From positions 140,508-204,507 of the forward strand of contig JACRNC010000020.1 in NCBI GenBank assembly GCA_016219375.1: a stretch of 64,000 nucleotides of DNA, written 5' to 3'. The notes beneath the pieces are model-generated. The model saw nothing but the letters and a program-made list of their open reading frames with translations, was not told the DNA's origin and made no database searches. Of this stretch, positions 36,200 through 45,366 are shown in pieces; the first letter of the stretch is position 1; each line of letters starts with the position of its first letter. This stretch comes from Burkholderiales bacterium (GTDB lineage Bacteria; Pseudomonadota; Gammaproteobacteria; Burkholderiales; Burkholderiaceae_C). Both the position numbers and the translations under genes were made by a program.

Positions 36200-36228
36200 A
36201 GCCCCAAGTGAGGCGATCACTTGGGGCT
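36200..36228. terminator. Bidirectional terminator between the TonB-like gene and tRNA-Ser
   Basis: AGCCCCAAGTGA (36200-36211) and TCACTTGGGGCT (36217-36228) are perfect 12-bp arms with a 5-base loop. A run of A residues on the left gives a U-tract for the minus-strand tRNA transcript, and CTTGTTT on the right serves the plus strand. Confidence 0.88.
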
Positions 36229-36233
36229 CTTGT

Positions 36234-36325
<92 letters not shown>

Positions 36326-36338
36326 GGAAAAGCCGGCG

Positions 36339-36344
36339 ATTGTA
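36339..36344 (-). promoter_or_regulatory. -10 box of the tRNA-Ser promoter
   Basis: On the minus strand TACAAT (36344-36339) lies 13 bases before the tRNA 5' end, followed by a GC-rich discriminator (CGCCGGC) as expected for stringently controlled stable RNA genes. The -35 region is weak. Confidence 0.65.
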
Positions 36345-36440
36345 GCGCGTCTTCTGTGTCCGCCGTGACGGGGCGGGGCGCAAGTGTCGCATCGGCGGGG
36401 CCAGCAGGCTTGTCTGCCCCACCGTGCGCGGTGCGCCTGT

Positions 36441-37640
36441 TCAGTTGATCGCCACGCGCTGGCCGTCGCGGTAGACGTAGAGCGTGAGGGCCGGGTTCTT
36501 CAGCTCGCCATTGGGCTCGAACTGGATGCGGGCCGCGGACACGCCCTTGGTGTAGTCGGTCTCGAAGATCTTGGGGCCGTAGACCTTGGGGTCGATGGAC
36601 TCGGCGCGCTTCATGGCATCGGCCAGCACCATCGCGGCGTCGTAGGCGTAGGCGGCGTAGAGCTGGAAGTGGCCGAAGCGCTGCTCGAAGCGCTGGCGCC
36701 AAGCGCGGCCTTCCGGGCGCTTCTCGAGGGATGCGCCGCCGACCGCGCAGACCACGTTGGCCAGCGTGCGGGCGTTGGAGGCGAGCTGCGGCAGCTCGGC
36801 CGTGCATACGCCGTCGCCGCCGAACAGCGTCACCTTGCTCATGCCCAGCTGCTGCATCTGGCGCAGCATGGGGCCGGCCTGCGGGCCCATGCCGCCGAAG
36901 AAGATGGCCTCCGGCTTGCGCGCCTTGATGGCGGTGAGGATGGCCATGAAGTCGGTGGCCTTGTCGTTGGTGTACTGCTCGGCCACCACCTCCATGCCGC
37001 TGGCCAGCGCCGTCTTCTTGAACACGCCGGCCACGCCTTTGCCGTAGGCGGTGCGATCGTCGATGATGGCCACGCGCTTGAGCTTCATCGTCTGCGCGGC
37101 ATGGCGGGCCAGCGCGGCGCCCAGCGCATCGTCGTTGGCCAGCATGCGGAAGGTGCCGCGGTAGCCGGCCTGGGTGAGCGCCGGGTTGGTGGCCGAGGGC
37201 GTGATCTGCGGGATGCCGCAGGCGTTGTAGATCTTGGCCGCCGGGATGGTGGTGCCCGAGTTGAGGTGGCCGATGACGCCGGCGACCTTGGCATCGCAGA
37301 GCTTCTGCGCCGCGGCGGTGCCCTGCTTGGGCTCGGCCGCGTCGTCCTCGGGCACCAGCTGGAAGCGCACCTTCTTGCCGCCGATGGTCAGGTTCTGCGC
37401 GTTGAGGTCGTCCAGCGCCAGGCGGACGCCGTTCTCGTTGTCCTTGCCGAAGTTGGCCTGCGGGCCCGACAGCGGCGCGACGTGGCCGATGCGCACGGTG
37501 ACGACGTTCTGCTGCGCCTGGGCTGTGCCGGCGGCCAGCAGCGTGGCGGCAAGCAGCGCCAGGGTTCGAGGCACCGTCCGAGACAGCGGCGGGGACAGCG
37601 GATGAAGCAGCGGATAAAGGCGGGTTGCGGCCGGGATCAT
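36441..37640 (-). CDS. Branched-chain amino acid-type ABC transporter binding protein
   Basis: The 399-residue periplasmic binding protein of the LivJ/LivK class has a signal peptide ending near AGTAQAQQN. The two-lobed domain opens with VRIGHVAPLSGPQANFGKDNENG, followed by GVIGHLNSGTTIPAA. The ligand may be an amino acid, amide or another small compound. No permease or ATPase is adjacent, so it is an orphan binding protein that must use a transporter elsewhere. The start at 37640 has AAGGAG about 8 bases upstream. Confidence 0.92.
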   Translation of the reverse strand: MIPAATRLYPLLHPLSPPLSRTVPRTLALLAATLLAAGTAQAQQNVVTVRIGHVAPLSGPQANFGKDNENGVRLALDDLNAQNLTIGGKKVRFQLVPEDDAAEPKQGTAAAQKLCDAKVAGVIGHLNSGTTIPAAKIYNACGIPQITPSATNPALTQAGYRGTFRMLANDDALGAALARHAAQTMKLKRVAIIDDRTAYGKGVAGVFKKTALASGMEVVAEQYTNDKATDFMAILTAIKARKPEAIFFGGMGPQAGPMLRQMQQLGMSKVTLFGGDGVCTAELPQLASNARTLANVVCAVGGASLEKRPEGRAWRQRFEQRFGHFQLYAAYAYDAAMVLADAMKRAESIDPKVYGPKIFETDYTKGVSAARIQFEPNGELKNPALTLYVYRDGQRVAIN

Positions 37641-37769
37641 GGAGCTCTCCTTTCGGTGTGCGTTCGATCGGATCGGTGGGGCCGGGCGGCGTTCAGCGGT
37701 CCGGCCGTGTGCGCGGCGTGCGGATGCTGACTGGAAGCAGGCCGCCCGGAGATGACCGTGGCGCGCCGC

Positions 37770-38903
37770 TCACCGGCTGCGCTGGCGGGCCAGCTCCTGG
37801 GCGACGGCGCGGGCGACGATGTCACGCAGCGTGGCGGCCATCTCCTGGCGGGCGCCGCGGACCAGCTCGTCGGTGACGCGGGCCAGCACCGGGCCCAGGG
37901 CCTCGCGCAGGCGGAATTCGAGCATGGCGTCGGCGTGGCGCTGCACGTCGGCCAGCACCTGCTGCACGAGCTGCTCCTCGCGCCAGGTCTCGGGCAAGGC
38001 GGCGCTGGCCGGCGCGGGTGGGGGCTCGGCCGGGGCGCCGGCCTGATCCGCGGGCGCTGCCGTGACCGTAGCCATGACGCCCGGTGCCGGAGGCTGGGGC
38101 AGCGCGGACGGGGCCGCCGGGGGCCAGTCGTCCAGCGCCTGCGACAGCACGGGCAGCGCGGCGGTCGGCGTGGCGGCGGTCGGCGAGGACGTGAGGGGCG
38201 GCAGGCCCGGTGGCAGACCGGACGGCACCGCGGTCGGCACGGCGGACGACATCGCGGACGGGGCGGACGCGTCGAGGGCGGCATGGGCCGGCCCCGGACC
38301 CGGCTCACCCGGCACGGCAGCCGCCCGGCCGGCCAGCAGGAAGGCCGGCAGGTCCGGGTCGGCGCGCCAGGTGGCCGGCGGGGCGGCAAACACGGGCGAG
38401 ACGGGCGCGGGCTCGGTGGCGGGCGCAGGCTCGGTGACTGGCGCGGCCCCGGTAACGGGCGGCTGTGCGTCGAGCGGTGCGTGCGCGGGGGCAGCCTCGG
38501 GCTGGCCCGGGCCGGTCGCCGCATGGGGTGCGCGCTCATCGGGCAAGGGCAACGGCGAGGCTGCGACGGCGGGCGCCGCATGCGGCTCGGCAGGGCCCGG
38601 CGGCGTCCCGGACGCGGGCTGCTCAAGGGCCGGCGGGGCCGCAGCGGAGAGGGGGTCGCGGAGGGGGTCGGAGAGGTCGGGATAGCGGCCCGCGTCGTCG
38701 GGCGCGGCTGCGCCGGGGGCAGCCGCCTGCTCCAGCGCGGCCGGCTGGGTCGCGGTCCAGGGCTCGACCGGCGCGGGCGCGTCCTCCAGCGACAGGCCGC
38801 CCGCCTCGTCGGGGCCCAGCTCGATGACCTCGGTCAGCGTGGGCACGTGGCTGGGCGGCACGCGCGGGCCCTGGCCCAAGGGTGGCGGCGGAGGCGGCGT
38901 CAC
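37770..38903 (-). CDS. Pro/Ala-rich protein coupled to holC
   Basis: The 377-residue protein starts with a GTG at 38903 that overlaps the holC stop by 4 bases (GTGA). Residues 1-300 are low-complexity Pro/Ala/Thr with no visible domain. The last 75 residues form a conserved-looking amphipathic helical module (WREEQLVQQVLADVQRHADA, LREALGPVLARVTDELVRGA and RDIVARAVAQELARQ). I do not recognise a named function. Coupling to a DNA polymerase III subunit may only reflect operon packing. Base composition is extreme, so gene finders may call it on the wrong strand. Confidence 0.7.
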   Translation of the reverse strand: MTPPPPPPLGQGPRVPPSHVPTLTEVIELGPDEAGGLSLEDAPAPVEPWTATQPAALEQAAAPGAAAPDDAGRYPDLSDPLRDPLSAAAPPALEQPASGTPPGPAEPHAAPAVAASPLPLPDERAPHAATGPGQPEAAPAHAPLDAQPPVTGAAPVTEPAPATEPAPVSPVFAAPPATWRADPDLPAFLLAGRAAAVPGEPGPGPAHAALDASAPSAMSSAVPTAVPSGLPPGLPPLTSSPTAATPTAALPVLSQALDDWPPAAPSALPQPPAPGVMATVTAAPADQAGAPAEPPPAPASAALPETWREEQLVQQVLADVQRHADAMLEFRLREALGPVLARVTDELVRGARQEMAATLRDIVARAVAQELARQRSR

Positions 38904-39340
38904 CCGTGCACCTCGATGTTCTGCGGCGTGCAGCCCAGGGCCAGGTAATGCTTCCAGCGCTGGCGGCCGCTCTGGCGGTCGGCCGGGTCGGTGGAGACCA
39001 GCTCGATGACGCGGCTGACCTGCCCCGGCAGCGCGGGCGGCTCGGCGCCCGGCTGGCCGAGATTGATCAGCACCAGGCAGGACGCGGGCGCCTGCTGCGG
39101 CTCGTCGGCCAGCCACAGCGGCGTGTCGGCCAGGTGCGCGGGCACCGGCTGGCGGCCGGCGCGCACGTGAGGGATGAAGTCATCCTCCAGCTCCCACAGC
39201 CGGCGGTCGAGCTGGTCCAGATCACGCGGCGCGCCGGTCACCACCGCCCGTGCGCCGCTGCGCCAGACCTTGCGCAGCAGCCGGCACGCGTAGCCGAGCT
39301 TGTCGGCCATGCCGTGGTGGAAGGCAACGTCGAGGGTCAC
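38900..39340 (-). CDS. holC: DNA polymerase III chi subunit (HolC)
   Basis: The 146-residue product fits HolC, the clamp-loader-associated subunit that links the polymerase to SSB. It shows KLGYACRLLRKVWRSGARAVV near the N-terminus, then LDQLDRRLWELEDDFIPHV and the TPLWLADEP segment. The GTG at 39340 gives the usual N-terminus MTLDVAFHHG. A TTG three codons earlier is possible. It follows pepA after 51 bases, the standard pepA-holC order, and is coupled to the next gene by a 4-base overlap. Confidence 0.9.
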   Translation of the reverse strand: MTLDVAFHHGMADKLGYACRLLRKVWRSGARAVVTGAPRDLDQLDRRLWELEDDFIPHVRAGRQPVPAHLADTPLWLADEPQQAPASCLVLINLGQPGAEPPALPGQVSRVIELVSTDPADRQSGRQRWKHYLALGCTPQNIEVHG

Positions 39341-39391
39341 GGCCGGCAACGCAGACGAAGGACGCGCAGACGCAAAAGGGATCAGGCCGGA

Positions 39392-41008
39392 TCAGGCGCG
39401 GGCGCGGCGGGTGGACGCACGCTTGGCAGCGGCCGGCGCCTCCGGCTGGGCCGCGGCACGGCGACGGCCGGCCGGGGCCGCCGCGGGCGTAGCCGGAGCA
39501 TCGGCTGGGGCAGCCCGGCGGCCGCCTGCGCGCGTGGCGCTGCGGCTGTCGGCCTGGGCCAGCACGAAGGACGTCAGCAGCGGCACGGGCCGGCCAGTGC
39601 CGCCCTTGGCCGCGCCGGACTTCCATGCCGTGCCGGCGATGTCCAGGTGCGCCCAGCGGTAGGCCTTGGTGAAGCGCTTGAGGAACATCGCCGCCGTCAC
39701 CGAGCCGGCCGCGCGGCCGCCGATGTTGGCCATGTCGGCGAAGTTGCTCTTGAGCTGCTCGTCGTACTCCTCGTCCAGCGGCATGCGCCAGGCCGGGTCC
39801 AGGGCCTCGCGGCCGGCGTCCAGCAGCGACTGCGCCAGCTCGTCGTCGGGGCTGAACAGGCCGGAGTTGTGATGGCCCAGCGCGATGACGCAGGCACCCG
39901 TCAGCGTGGCGATGTCGACCACGCAGGCGGGCTTGAAGCGCTCGGCATAGGTCAGCGCATCGCACAGGATGAGCCGGCCCTCGGCATCGGTGTTGAGGAT
40001 CTCGATGGTCTGACCCGACAGGCTGGTGACCACGTCGCCCGGCTTGGTGGCGCGGCCGCTGGGCATGTTCTCGGTAGCCGGGATCAGGCCCACCAGGTTG
40101 ATGCGCGGCTTGAGCTCGGCCACGGCGCGGAAGGTGCCCAGCACGCTGGCTGCGCCGCCCATGTCGAACTTCATCTCGTCCATCTCGGCACCGGGCTTGA
40201 GCGAGATGCCGCCGGTGTCGAAGGTGACGCCCTTGCCCACCAGCACGATGGGTGCCTCGGACTTGGCCGCGCCGTCGTAGCGCAGCACGATGAAGCGCGG
40301 CGGCTCTTCCGAGCCGCGGGCCACCGACAGGAAGGAGCCCATGCCGATCTTCTCGATGCCGGCGCGGTCGAACACCTGGATGCCCAGGCCGTGCTGCTTG
40401 GCCAGCGCCTTGGCCGCGTCGGCCAGCAGCGTGGGCGTGCAGAAGTTGCCCGGGCGGTTGGCCTGCTCGCGGGCGAAGGTCATGCCGGCGGCAATCGCCT
40501 GGCCACGGCGCAGGCCCTCGCGTGCCTCGGCGGCATCCTCGGCGGGCGTGAGCAGCGTCACGCGCTTCCAGGCCGGGGGCTTGGGCGCGGTGGACTTGGT
40601 GTGGCCATAGACATAGCTCGCCTCGCCCACGGCCACGGCCACGGCCAGGGCCTGAGCGCGCGTCCACGCGCCGCAGCCGGCCGAGGCCACGGCGATCTGC
40701 TTGACGCCGCCCAGCTCCTTGACCGCGGCCAGCGCACGCGCGAGCGCAGCACGCACGGCCTTGGGCGCCGCGCCCGCGCAGGCGGCCACCACCACGCGCT
40801 TTGCCCGCATGCCGGCGGGCTGGTGCAGGTAGAGCGCGCGGCCGGGCTTGATCGCGAAGTCACCGGCGGCAAACGCGTCCTGGATCAGCTGCTGCAGCGG
40901 CCCGGGCAGAGCCAGGCCCTTGGGTTCGGCACCGATGATCAGCAGCAGCGCATCGGCATCAGCCGAGGCAAGGTCCTGCAGCGCGAGGGTCTGGTGGCGG
41001 AAGTCCAT
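39392..41008 (-). CDS. pepA: Leucyl aminopeptidase PepA (family M17) with Ala/Arg-rich tail
   Basis: The 538-residue enzyme removes N-terminal residues from peptides with two metal ions. Metal and active-site blocks are intact: [30 protein letters not shown] and the signature NTDAEGRL. The start at 41008 ([13 protein letters not shown]) is the natural N-terminus. Beyond the normal end at TSFVLAQA it carries a tail of about 50 residues rich in Ala and Arg, which is unusual and may bind nucleic acid. Some PepA proteins also bind DNA as regulators, but that is not shown here. It is divergent from lptF. Confidence 0.96.
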   Translation of the reverse strand: MDFRHQTLALQDLASADADALLLIIGAEPKGLALPGPLQQLIQDAFAAGDFAIKPGRALYLHQPAGMRAKRVVVAACAGAAPKAVRAALARALAAVKELGGVKQIAVASAGCGAWTRAQALAVAVAVGEASYVYGHTKSTAPKPPAWKRVTLLTPAEDAAEAREGLRRGQAIAAGMTFAREQANRPGNFCTPTLLADAAKALAKQHGLGIQVFDRAGIEKIGMGSFLSVARGSEEPPRFIVLRYDGAAKSEAPIVLVGKGVTFDTGGISLKPGAEMDEMKFDMGGAASVLGTFRAVAELKPRINLVGLIPATENMPSGRATKPGDVVTSLSGQTIEILNTDAEGRLILCDALTYAERFKPACVVDIATLTGACVIALGHHNSGLFSPDDELAQSLLDAGREALDPAWRMPLDEEYDEQLKSNFADMANIGGRAAGSVTAAMFLKRFTKAYRWAHLDIAGTAWKSGAAKGGTGRPVPLLTSFVLAQADSRSATRAGGRRAAPADAPATPAAAPAGRRRAAAQPEAPAAAKRASTRRARA

Positions 41009-41038
41009 AATCCGGCGGTTTCTCCGAAGGGCCGCAAG

Positions 41039-41054
41039 GCTGCCGGCCGGCAGC
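41039..41054. repeat. Perfect 16-bp palindrome in the pepA-lptF divergent region
   Basis: GCTGCCGGCCGGCAGC at 41039-41054 is a perfect palindrome followed by TTTT on the plus strand. It sits 31 bases before the pepA start and 76 before lptF, where a shared operator could control both, or it may act as a small terminator. Confidence 0.5.
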
Positions 41055-41129
41055 TTTTCAGGCCATAAAAAAGCAACACCGCGCGCACGTGACAGCCATG
41101 CAGCATCGTGGCGCGGGGTGGTCGCGTTG

Positions 41130-42242
41130 ATGTTATTCGATTCCTCCATACGCAAAGAGCTGGCCCGGGCCTTCGGCGCGACGCTGGTGGTGATGCTCAC
41201 CATCGTGCTGACGATGGTGCTGATCCGCATGCTGGGCCAGGCGGCCAAGGGCTCGGTGGCGCCGGCCGATGTGTCGCTGGCGCTGGGCTACACGGTGATC
41301 GCGCAGCTGCCCATGCTGCTCAACCTGTCGCTCTTCGTGGCCGTGGTCTCGGGCCTGAGCCGCATGTACCGCGACAGCGAGATGGTGGTGTGGCTGGCCA
41401 GCGGCCAGCGGCTGGCCGGCTTCATCCGGCCGGTGCTGCGCATGAGCTGGCCGGTGATCGCCGCGATGGTGCTGCTGGTGGGCCTGGTGCGGCCTTGGGC
41501 GCAGGAGCAGAGCGCCGAGCTGCGCGACCGCTTCGAGCGCCGCTCGGACCTGGCGCGCGTGACGGCCGGCGAGTTCCAGAGCTCGCGCGACGGCCGCCGC
41601 GTGTTCTTCATCGACCGCGACAGCGACCAGGCACAGATCGGCCGCAACGTGTTCATCCTGTCGCGCTCGGCCGGGCAGGAGTCGGTCACCACGGCGCGCG
41701 AGGGCCGCATCGTCTTCGACGACGGCTCGCGGCTGCTGCAGCTGCAGCAGGGCCAGCGCGTGATCCTGGACGAGGCTCGCGGCCAGCACAGCGTGGCCCG
41801 CTTTGAAGAAGCCCGCGTGCTGATCGGCGAGGCCGCCGGCACGGACAGCGGCCGCCGGCCGGTGATCGGCCAGCCGACGCTGGAGCTGCTGCAGGACCCG
41901 AGCGCCGCGGCCCGCGGCGAGCTGGTCTGGCGCGCCGGCCAGGTGCTGACGATGGTCAACCTGCTGCTGCTGGGCATCGGCCTGGCCAGCGGCGGCCCGC
42001 GCCAGGCCAGCAACTGGAACCTGCTGTTCGCGCTGCTGACCTACGTCGTCTACTTCAACCTGCTCAACCTGAGCCAGGCCTGGGTGGCCACCGGGCGCTT
42101 CACCGCCGCCGGCACGCTGCTGGGCGTGCACGGCGGCGTGATGCTGCTGGCGCTGGCCCGGCTGTGGTGGCGCGACGGCGGTGCCGCGCGCTGGGCCGGG
42201 CTGCGCGCGGCCCGCGCGGCAAGGATGGCCCCGGCACCATGA
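41130..42242 (+). CDS. lptF: LPS export permease LptF
   Basis: The 370-residue inner-membrane protein forms, with LptG and LptB, the transporter that pulls lipopolysaccharide out of the inner membrane. It begins with [15 protein letters not shown] and has three membrane segments before and three after a central periplasmic domain (about residues 130-260). The family block near residue 75 ([20 protein letters not shown]) is clear. The start at 41130 fits the family. It overlaps lptG by 4 bases. The ATPase gene lptB is not in the window. Confidence 0.95.
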   Translation: MLFDSSIRKELARAFGATLVVMLTIVLTMVLIRMLGQAAKGSVAPADVSLALGYTVIAQLPMLLNLSLFVAVVSGLSRMYRDSEMVVWLASGQRLAGFIRPVLRMSWPVIAAMVLLVGLVRPWAQEQSAELRDRFERRSDLARVTAGEFQSSRDGRRVFFIDRDSDQAQIGRNVFILSRSAGQESVTTAREGRIVFDDGSRLLQLQQGQRVILDEARGQHSVARFEEARVLIGEAAGTDSGRRPVIGQPTLELLQDPSAAARGELVWRAGQVLTMVNLLLLGIGLASGGPRQASNWNLLFALLTYVVYFNLLNLSQAWVATGRFTAAGTLLGVHGGVMLLALARLWWRDGGAARWAGLRAARAARMAPAP

Positions 42243-43354
42243 CCATGCGCACCGTCCGCCGGCTGCTGTGGGGCGAGATCGCCCGCTCGGTGGCCTTCGT
42301 CGCCGCGGCCTTCCTGGCGCTCTTTTATTTCATCGACCTGGTCGATGAGCTGCAGAACGTCGGCAAGGGCGGCTGGCAGGTCAAGCACGCCGTTGCCGCC
42401 AGCCTGCTTGCCCTGCCCGGGCACCTGTACGACCTGCTGCCGATCGCGCTTCTGATCGGCGCCACCTATGCGATGGCGCGCTTCGCGCAGTCGTCGGAGT
42501 TCACCATCCTGCGCACCGGCGGCCTGGGCCCCGGGCGGGCGCTGGGCCTGCTGATGGGCCTGGGCGCGCTGGCGGGCATCGTCACCTTCATCCTGGGCGA
42601 CACGCTGGTGCCCTGGGCCGAGTCGCGCATCAGCCTGGTCGAGGCCGCCACGCGCGACGTCGGCGCCCGCCGCGGCCCCGGCGCCTGGCTGCGCGACAGC
42701 GGCGCGGGCAACGGCGCGCCGAGCTATGTCATCCACGTGGGCCAGGCCGGCGGCGATGGCGACTTCGCCCAGGTGACGCGCTATGAGTTCGACGCCAGCG
42801 GCCTGCTGCTGTCGCGCGTCGTGGCCGACAAAGTCAACATCGACGACGACGGCCGCTGGCGCATGAGCGGCGTCACGCGCATCCGCTTGACCGGCGACCT
42901 GGCCGACGAGGCCACGCGCCTGTCCACCGAGCGGCTGCCCCAGCTGCAGTGGGACAGCCGGCTGAGCGCCAACGTGGTGGCCGCAGCCGTGCTGCCGCTG
43001 CGCACCATGTCCACGCCGGCGCTCTACACCTACATGAACCACCTGGCCGACAACGCGCAGGCGGCGCAGCTCTACGAGATCCAGTTCTGGAAGCGGGCGC
43101 TGTACCCGCTGGCCTGCCTGGTGATGATGAGCCTGGCCTTGCCGTTTGCCTACCTGCACGCCCGCAGCGAGGGCATCAGCCTGAAGGTCTTCGGCGGCAT
43201 CATGCTGGGCATCAGCTTCGTGCTGGTCAACAACATCACCAGCCACCTGGGCCTGCTGCAGAACTGGTCGCCGCTACTGGCCGCCGCCCTGCCCAGCCTG
43301 GCCTACATGCCGCTGGCGCTGGGCGCCTTCGTCTGGCTGGTGCGCTACCGCTGA
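42239..43354 (+). CDS. lptG: LPS export permease LptG
   Basis: The 371-residue partner of LptF has the same six-segment plan with a periplasmic beta-jellyroll domain at about residues 135-265. Typical blocks are YFIDLVDELQNVGKGG, ATYAMARFAQSSEFTILRTGG and FWKRALYPLACLVMMSLALP. It starts inside the last codons of lptF (ATGA), showing coupled synthesis in equal amounts. Confidence 0.95.
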   Translation: MTMRTVRRLLWGEIARSVAFVAAAFLALFYFIDLVDELQNVGKGGWQVKHAVAASLLALPGHLYDLLPIALLIGATYAMARFAQSSEFTILRTGGLGPGRALGLLMGLGALAGIVTFILGDTLVPWAESRISLVEAATRDVGARRGPGAWLRDSGAGNGAPSYVIHVGQAGGDGDFAQVTRYEFDASGLLLSRVVADKVNIDDDGRWRMSGVTRIRLTGDLADEATRLSTERLPQLQWDSRLSANVVAAAVLPLRTMSTPALYTYMNHLADNAQAAQLYEIQFWKRALYPLACLVMMSLALPFAYLHARSEGISLKVFGGIMLGISFVLVNNITSHLGLLQNWSPLLAAALPSLAYMPLALGAFVWLVRYR

Positions 43355-43492
43355 AGGCGATGGGGCGCGGCCCGGGCCGGGGCACCGCTTGCGCGCCCTG
43401 CCCTTGAAGGCCGCCCCGGCCGCCCGGGCCCGCTCGGCTCACGCTCGTCTCATGCCCGCTTGATCGTTCGACCCCGGCACCAAGGATCCGCC

Positions 43493-43954
43493 ATGACCAC
43501 CACGCCCGCACCCGAGCAGCCCGACGCAGCCGCCGGCGTCATCCTCTTCGCCCACGGCGCCCGCGACCCGGCCTGGGCCGGGCCCTTCCAGGCGGTGGCC
43601 GCCCAGCTGCGCGAGCAGGCGCCGGGCGTGCCGGTGCGGCTGGCCTTTCTGGAGTTCATGTCGCCCGACCTGCCGGCCGCCGGCGCGGAGCTGGCCACGG
43701 CCGGCTGCCGCAGCGTGACCATCGTGCCGCTCTTCCTGGGCGCTGGCGGCCATGTGCGCAAGGACGTGCCGGTGCTGCTGGACGGCCTGCGCCAGGCCCA
43801 TCCGCAGGTGAGCTGGCAGCTGGCCCCGGCGATCGGCGAGATACCCGAGGTGGTGGCCGCGATGGCCCGCGCCAGCCTGCAGCTGGCCGGCGTCGGGCCG
43901 GGCATCCCGCGCGACACCCCACGCGACACCCCACGCGATGAGGGCCGCGCATGA
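43493..43954 (+). CDS. CbiX/SirB-type sirohydrochlorin chelatase
   Basis: The 153-residue protein is a short class II chelatase that inserts iron or cobalt into sirohydrochlorin, on the route to siroheme or cobalamin. It shows LFAHGARDPAWAGPF with the catalytic His, EFMSPDLPAA, and IVPLFLGAGGHVRKDVP with the second His. The start at 43493 has AAGGA upstream. The C-terminus contains a 12-bp DNA repeat (43910-43933) that encodes repeated Arg-Asp-Thr-Pro. It overlaps the CysB-like gene by 4 bases, tying siroheme supply to sulfur assimilation. Confidence 0.88.
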   Translation: MTTTPAPEQPDAAAGVILFAHGARDPAWAGPFQAVAAQLREQAPGVPVRLAFLEFMSPDLPAAGAELATAGCRSVTIVPLFLGAGGHVRKDVPVLLDGLRQAHPQVSWQLAPAIGEIPEVVAAMARASLQLAGVGPGIPRDTPRDTPRDEGRA

Positions 43955-44931
43955 ACCTGCACCAGTTCCGCTTCGTCCACGAGGCGACCAAGCGCAACCT
44001 CAATCTCACCGAGACGGCCAAGGCGCTGCACACCTCGCAGCCCGGCATCTCCAAGGCCATCCTGGAGCTGGAGGAAGAGCTGGGCGTGGACATCTTCGTG
44101 CGCCACGGCAAGCGCTTCAAGCGGCTGACCGAGCCGGGGCTGCAGGTGCTGCAGTCCATCGAGATCATCCTGCGCGAGGTGGGCAACTTGAAGCGCATCG
44201 GCGAGGAGTTCTCCAAGCAGGACGCCGGCACGCTGTCGATCGCCACCACGCACAACCAGGCGCGCTATGTGCTGCCCGAGCCGGTGGCCGCGCTGCGCAA
44301 ACAGTTCCCGCGCGTGGCCATCAGCCTGCACCAGGGCACGCCGCATACGGTGGCGCGCATGGTCATCGACGAGGCGGCGGAGGTGGGCTTTGCCACCGAG
44401 TCGCTGAGCCAGTATCCCGAGCTGGTCACGCTGCCTTGCTATGAATGGCAGCATGTGCTCGTGCTGCGGGCCGACCACCCGCTGGCCGCCGAGCCGCGCT
44501 TCACGCTGGAGCAGCTGGCCGCCGAGCCGCTGATCAGCTACCACCCCGCCTTTGCCGGCCGCTCGCGGCTGGACCAGGCCTTCGCCCAGCGCCATCTGCA
44601 GCCCAACTTCGTGCTGGAGGCGTTCGACGCCGACGTCATCAAGACCTATGTGCGGCTGGGCCTGGGCGTGGGGCTGGTGGCGGAGATGGCGGTCAAGGAC
44701 GACTCGCCGAACGGATCTGGATCAGGCGCGCCCAACGACCTGGTCTGGCGGCCGGCGGGGCATCTGTTCGGCAGCAACGTGGCCCGCATCGCCTTCAAGC
44801 GCGGGGCCTACCTGCGCAACTTCGTCTACACCTTTGCCCAGCTCATCTCCGACCGCCTGACGCGCGAGACCATCCAGCAGGCCATGCAGGCCTCCAGCGC
44901 GACCTCGCCCGGCACGGATTACGAACTCTGA
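43951..44931 (+). CDS. cysB: CysB-type LysR transcriptional regulator
   Basis: The 326-residue regulator has an N-terminal winged helix with NLTETAKALHTSQPGISKAI and a CysB-like effector domain beginning ATTHNQARYVLPEPV. That segment normally reads TTHTQARY, so one ligand-site residue differs. It should activate sulfate assimilation genes in response to N-acetylserine or sulfate status. The related Cbl cannot be excluded. Its start overlaps the chelatase stop, consistent with a sulfur-linked unit. Confidence 0.85.
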   Translation: MNLHQFRFVHEATKRNLNLTETAKALHTSQPGISKAILELEEELGVDIFVRHGKRFKRLTEPGLQVLQSIEIILREVGNLKRIGEEFSKQDAGTLSIATTHNQARYVLPEPVAALRKQFPRVAISLHQGTPHTVARMVIDEAAEVGFATESLSQYPELVTLPCYEWQHVLVLRADHPLAAEPRFTLEQLAAEPLISYHPAFAGRSRLDQAFAQRHLQPNFVLEAFDADVIKTYVRLGLGVGLVAEMAVKDDSPNGSGSGAPNDLVWRPAGHLFGSNVARIAFKRGAYLRNFVYTFAQLISDRLTRETIQQAMQASSATSPGTDYEL

Positions 44932-44961
44932 TCCCTCTCCTGACAACAAAGAGCACCCACC

Positions 44962-45366
44962 ATGCGCCTCCTCCACACCATGCTGCGCGTCGGCAACCTG
45001 CAGCGCTCCATTGACTTCTATACGCAGGTGCTGGGCATGAAGCTGCTGCGCACCACCGACCGGCCCGAGCAGCAGTACACCCTGGCCTTCCTGGGCTACG
45101 GCTCCAACCCCGAGCATGCCGAGCTGGAGCTGACCTACAACTACGGCGTCGAGAAGTACGACATGGGCACGGCCTACGGCCACATCGCCATCGGCGTGGA
45201 CGACATCCAGGCCACCTGCGAGGGCCTGCGTGCCAAGGCCCAGCAGCTGGGCGGCGCCATCACGCGCGAGCCCGGCCCGGTCAAGGGCGGCAACACGGTG
45301 ATCGCCTTCATCACCGACCCGGACGGCTACAAGGTGGAGCTGATCCAGGGCCGCTCGGTGGATTGA
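44962..45366 (+). CDS. gloA: Glyoxalase I (lactoylglutathione lyase)
   Basis: The 134-residue enzyme converts the methylglyoxal-glutathione adduct to S-lactoylglutathione. The four metal ligands His5, Glu56, His74 and Glu126 are present in [25 protein letters not shown] and DGYKVELIQ. The fold and length fit the nickel-dependent bacterial class. The last residues end at a TGA that directly abuts the stop of the convergent hemerythrin-like gene. Confidence 0.97.
   Translation: MRLLHTMLRVGNLQRSIDFYTQVLGMKLLRTTDRPEQQYTLAFLGYGSNPEHAELELTYNYGVEKYDMGTAYGHIAIGVDDIQATCEGLRAKAQQLGGAITREPGPVKGGNTVIAFITDPDGYKVELIQGRSVD

Noticed and set aside
38882..41068. A 728-codon plus-strand frame opposite pepA and holC.
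   Set aside because: It is a shadow of pepA, whose catalytic motifs are all on the minus strand.
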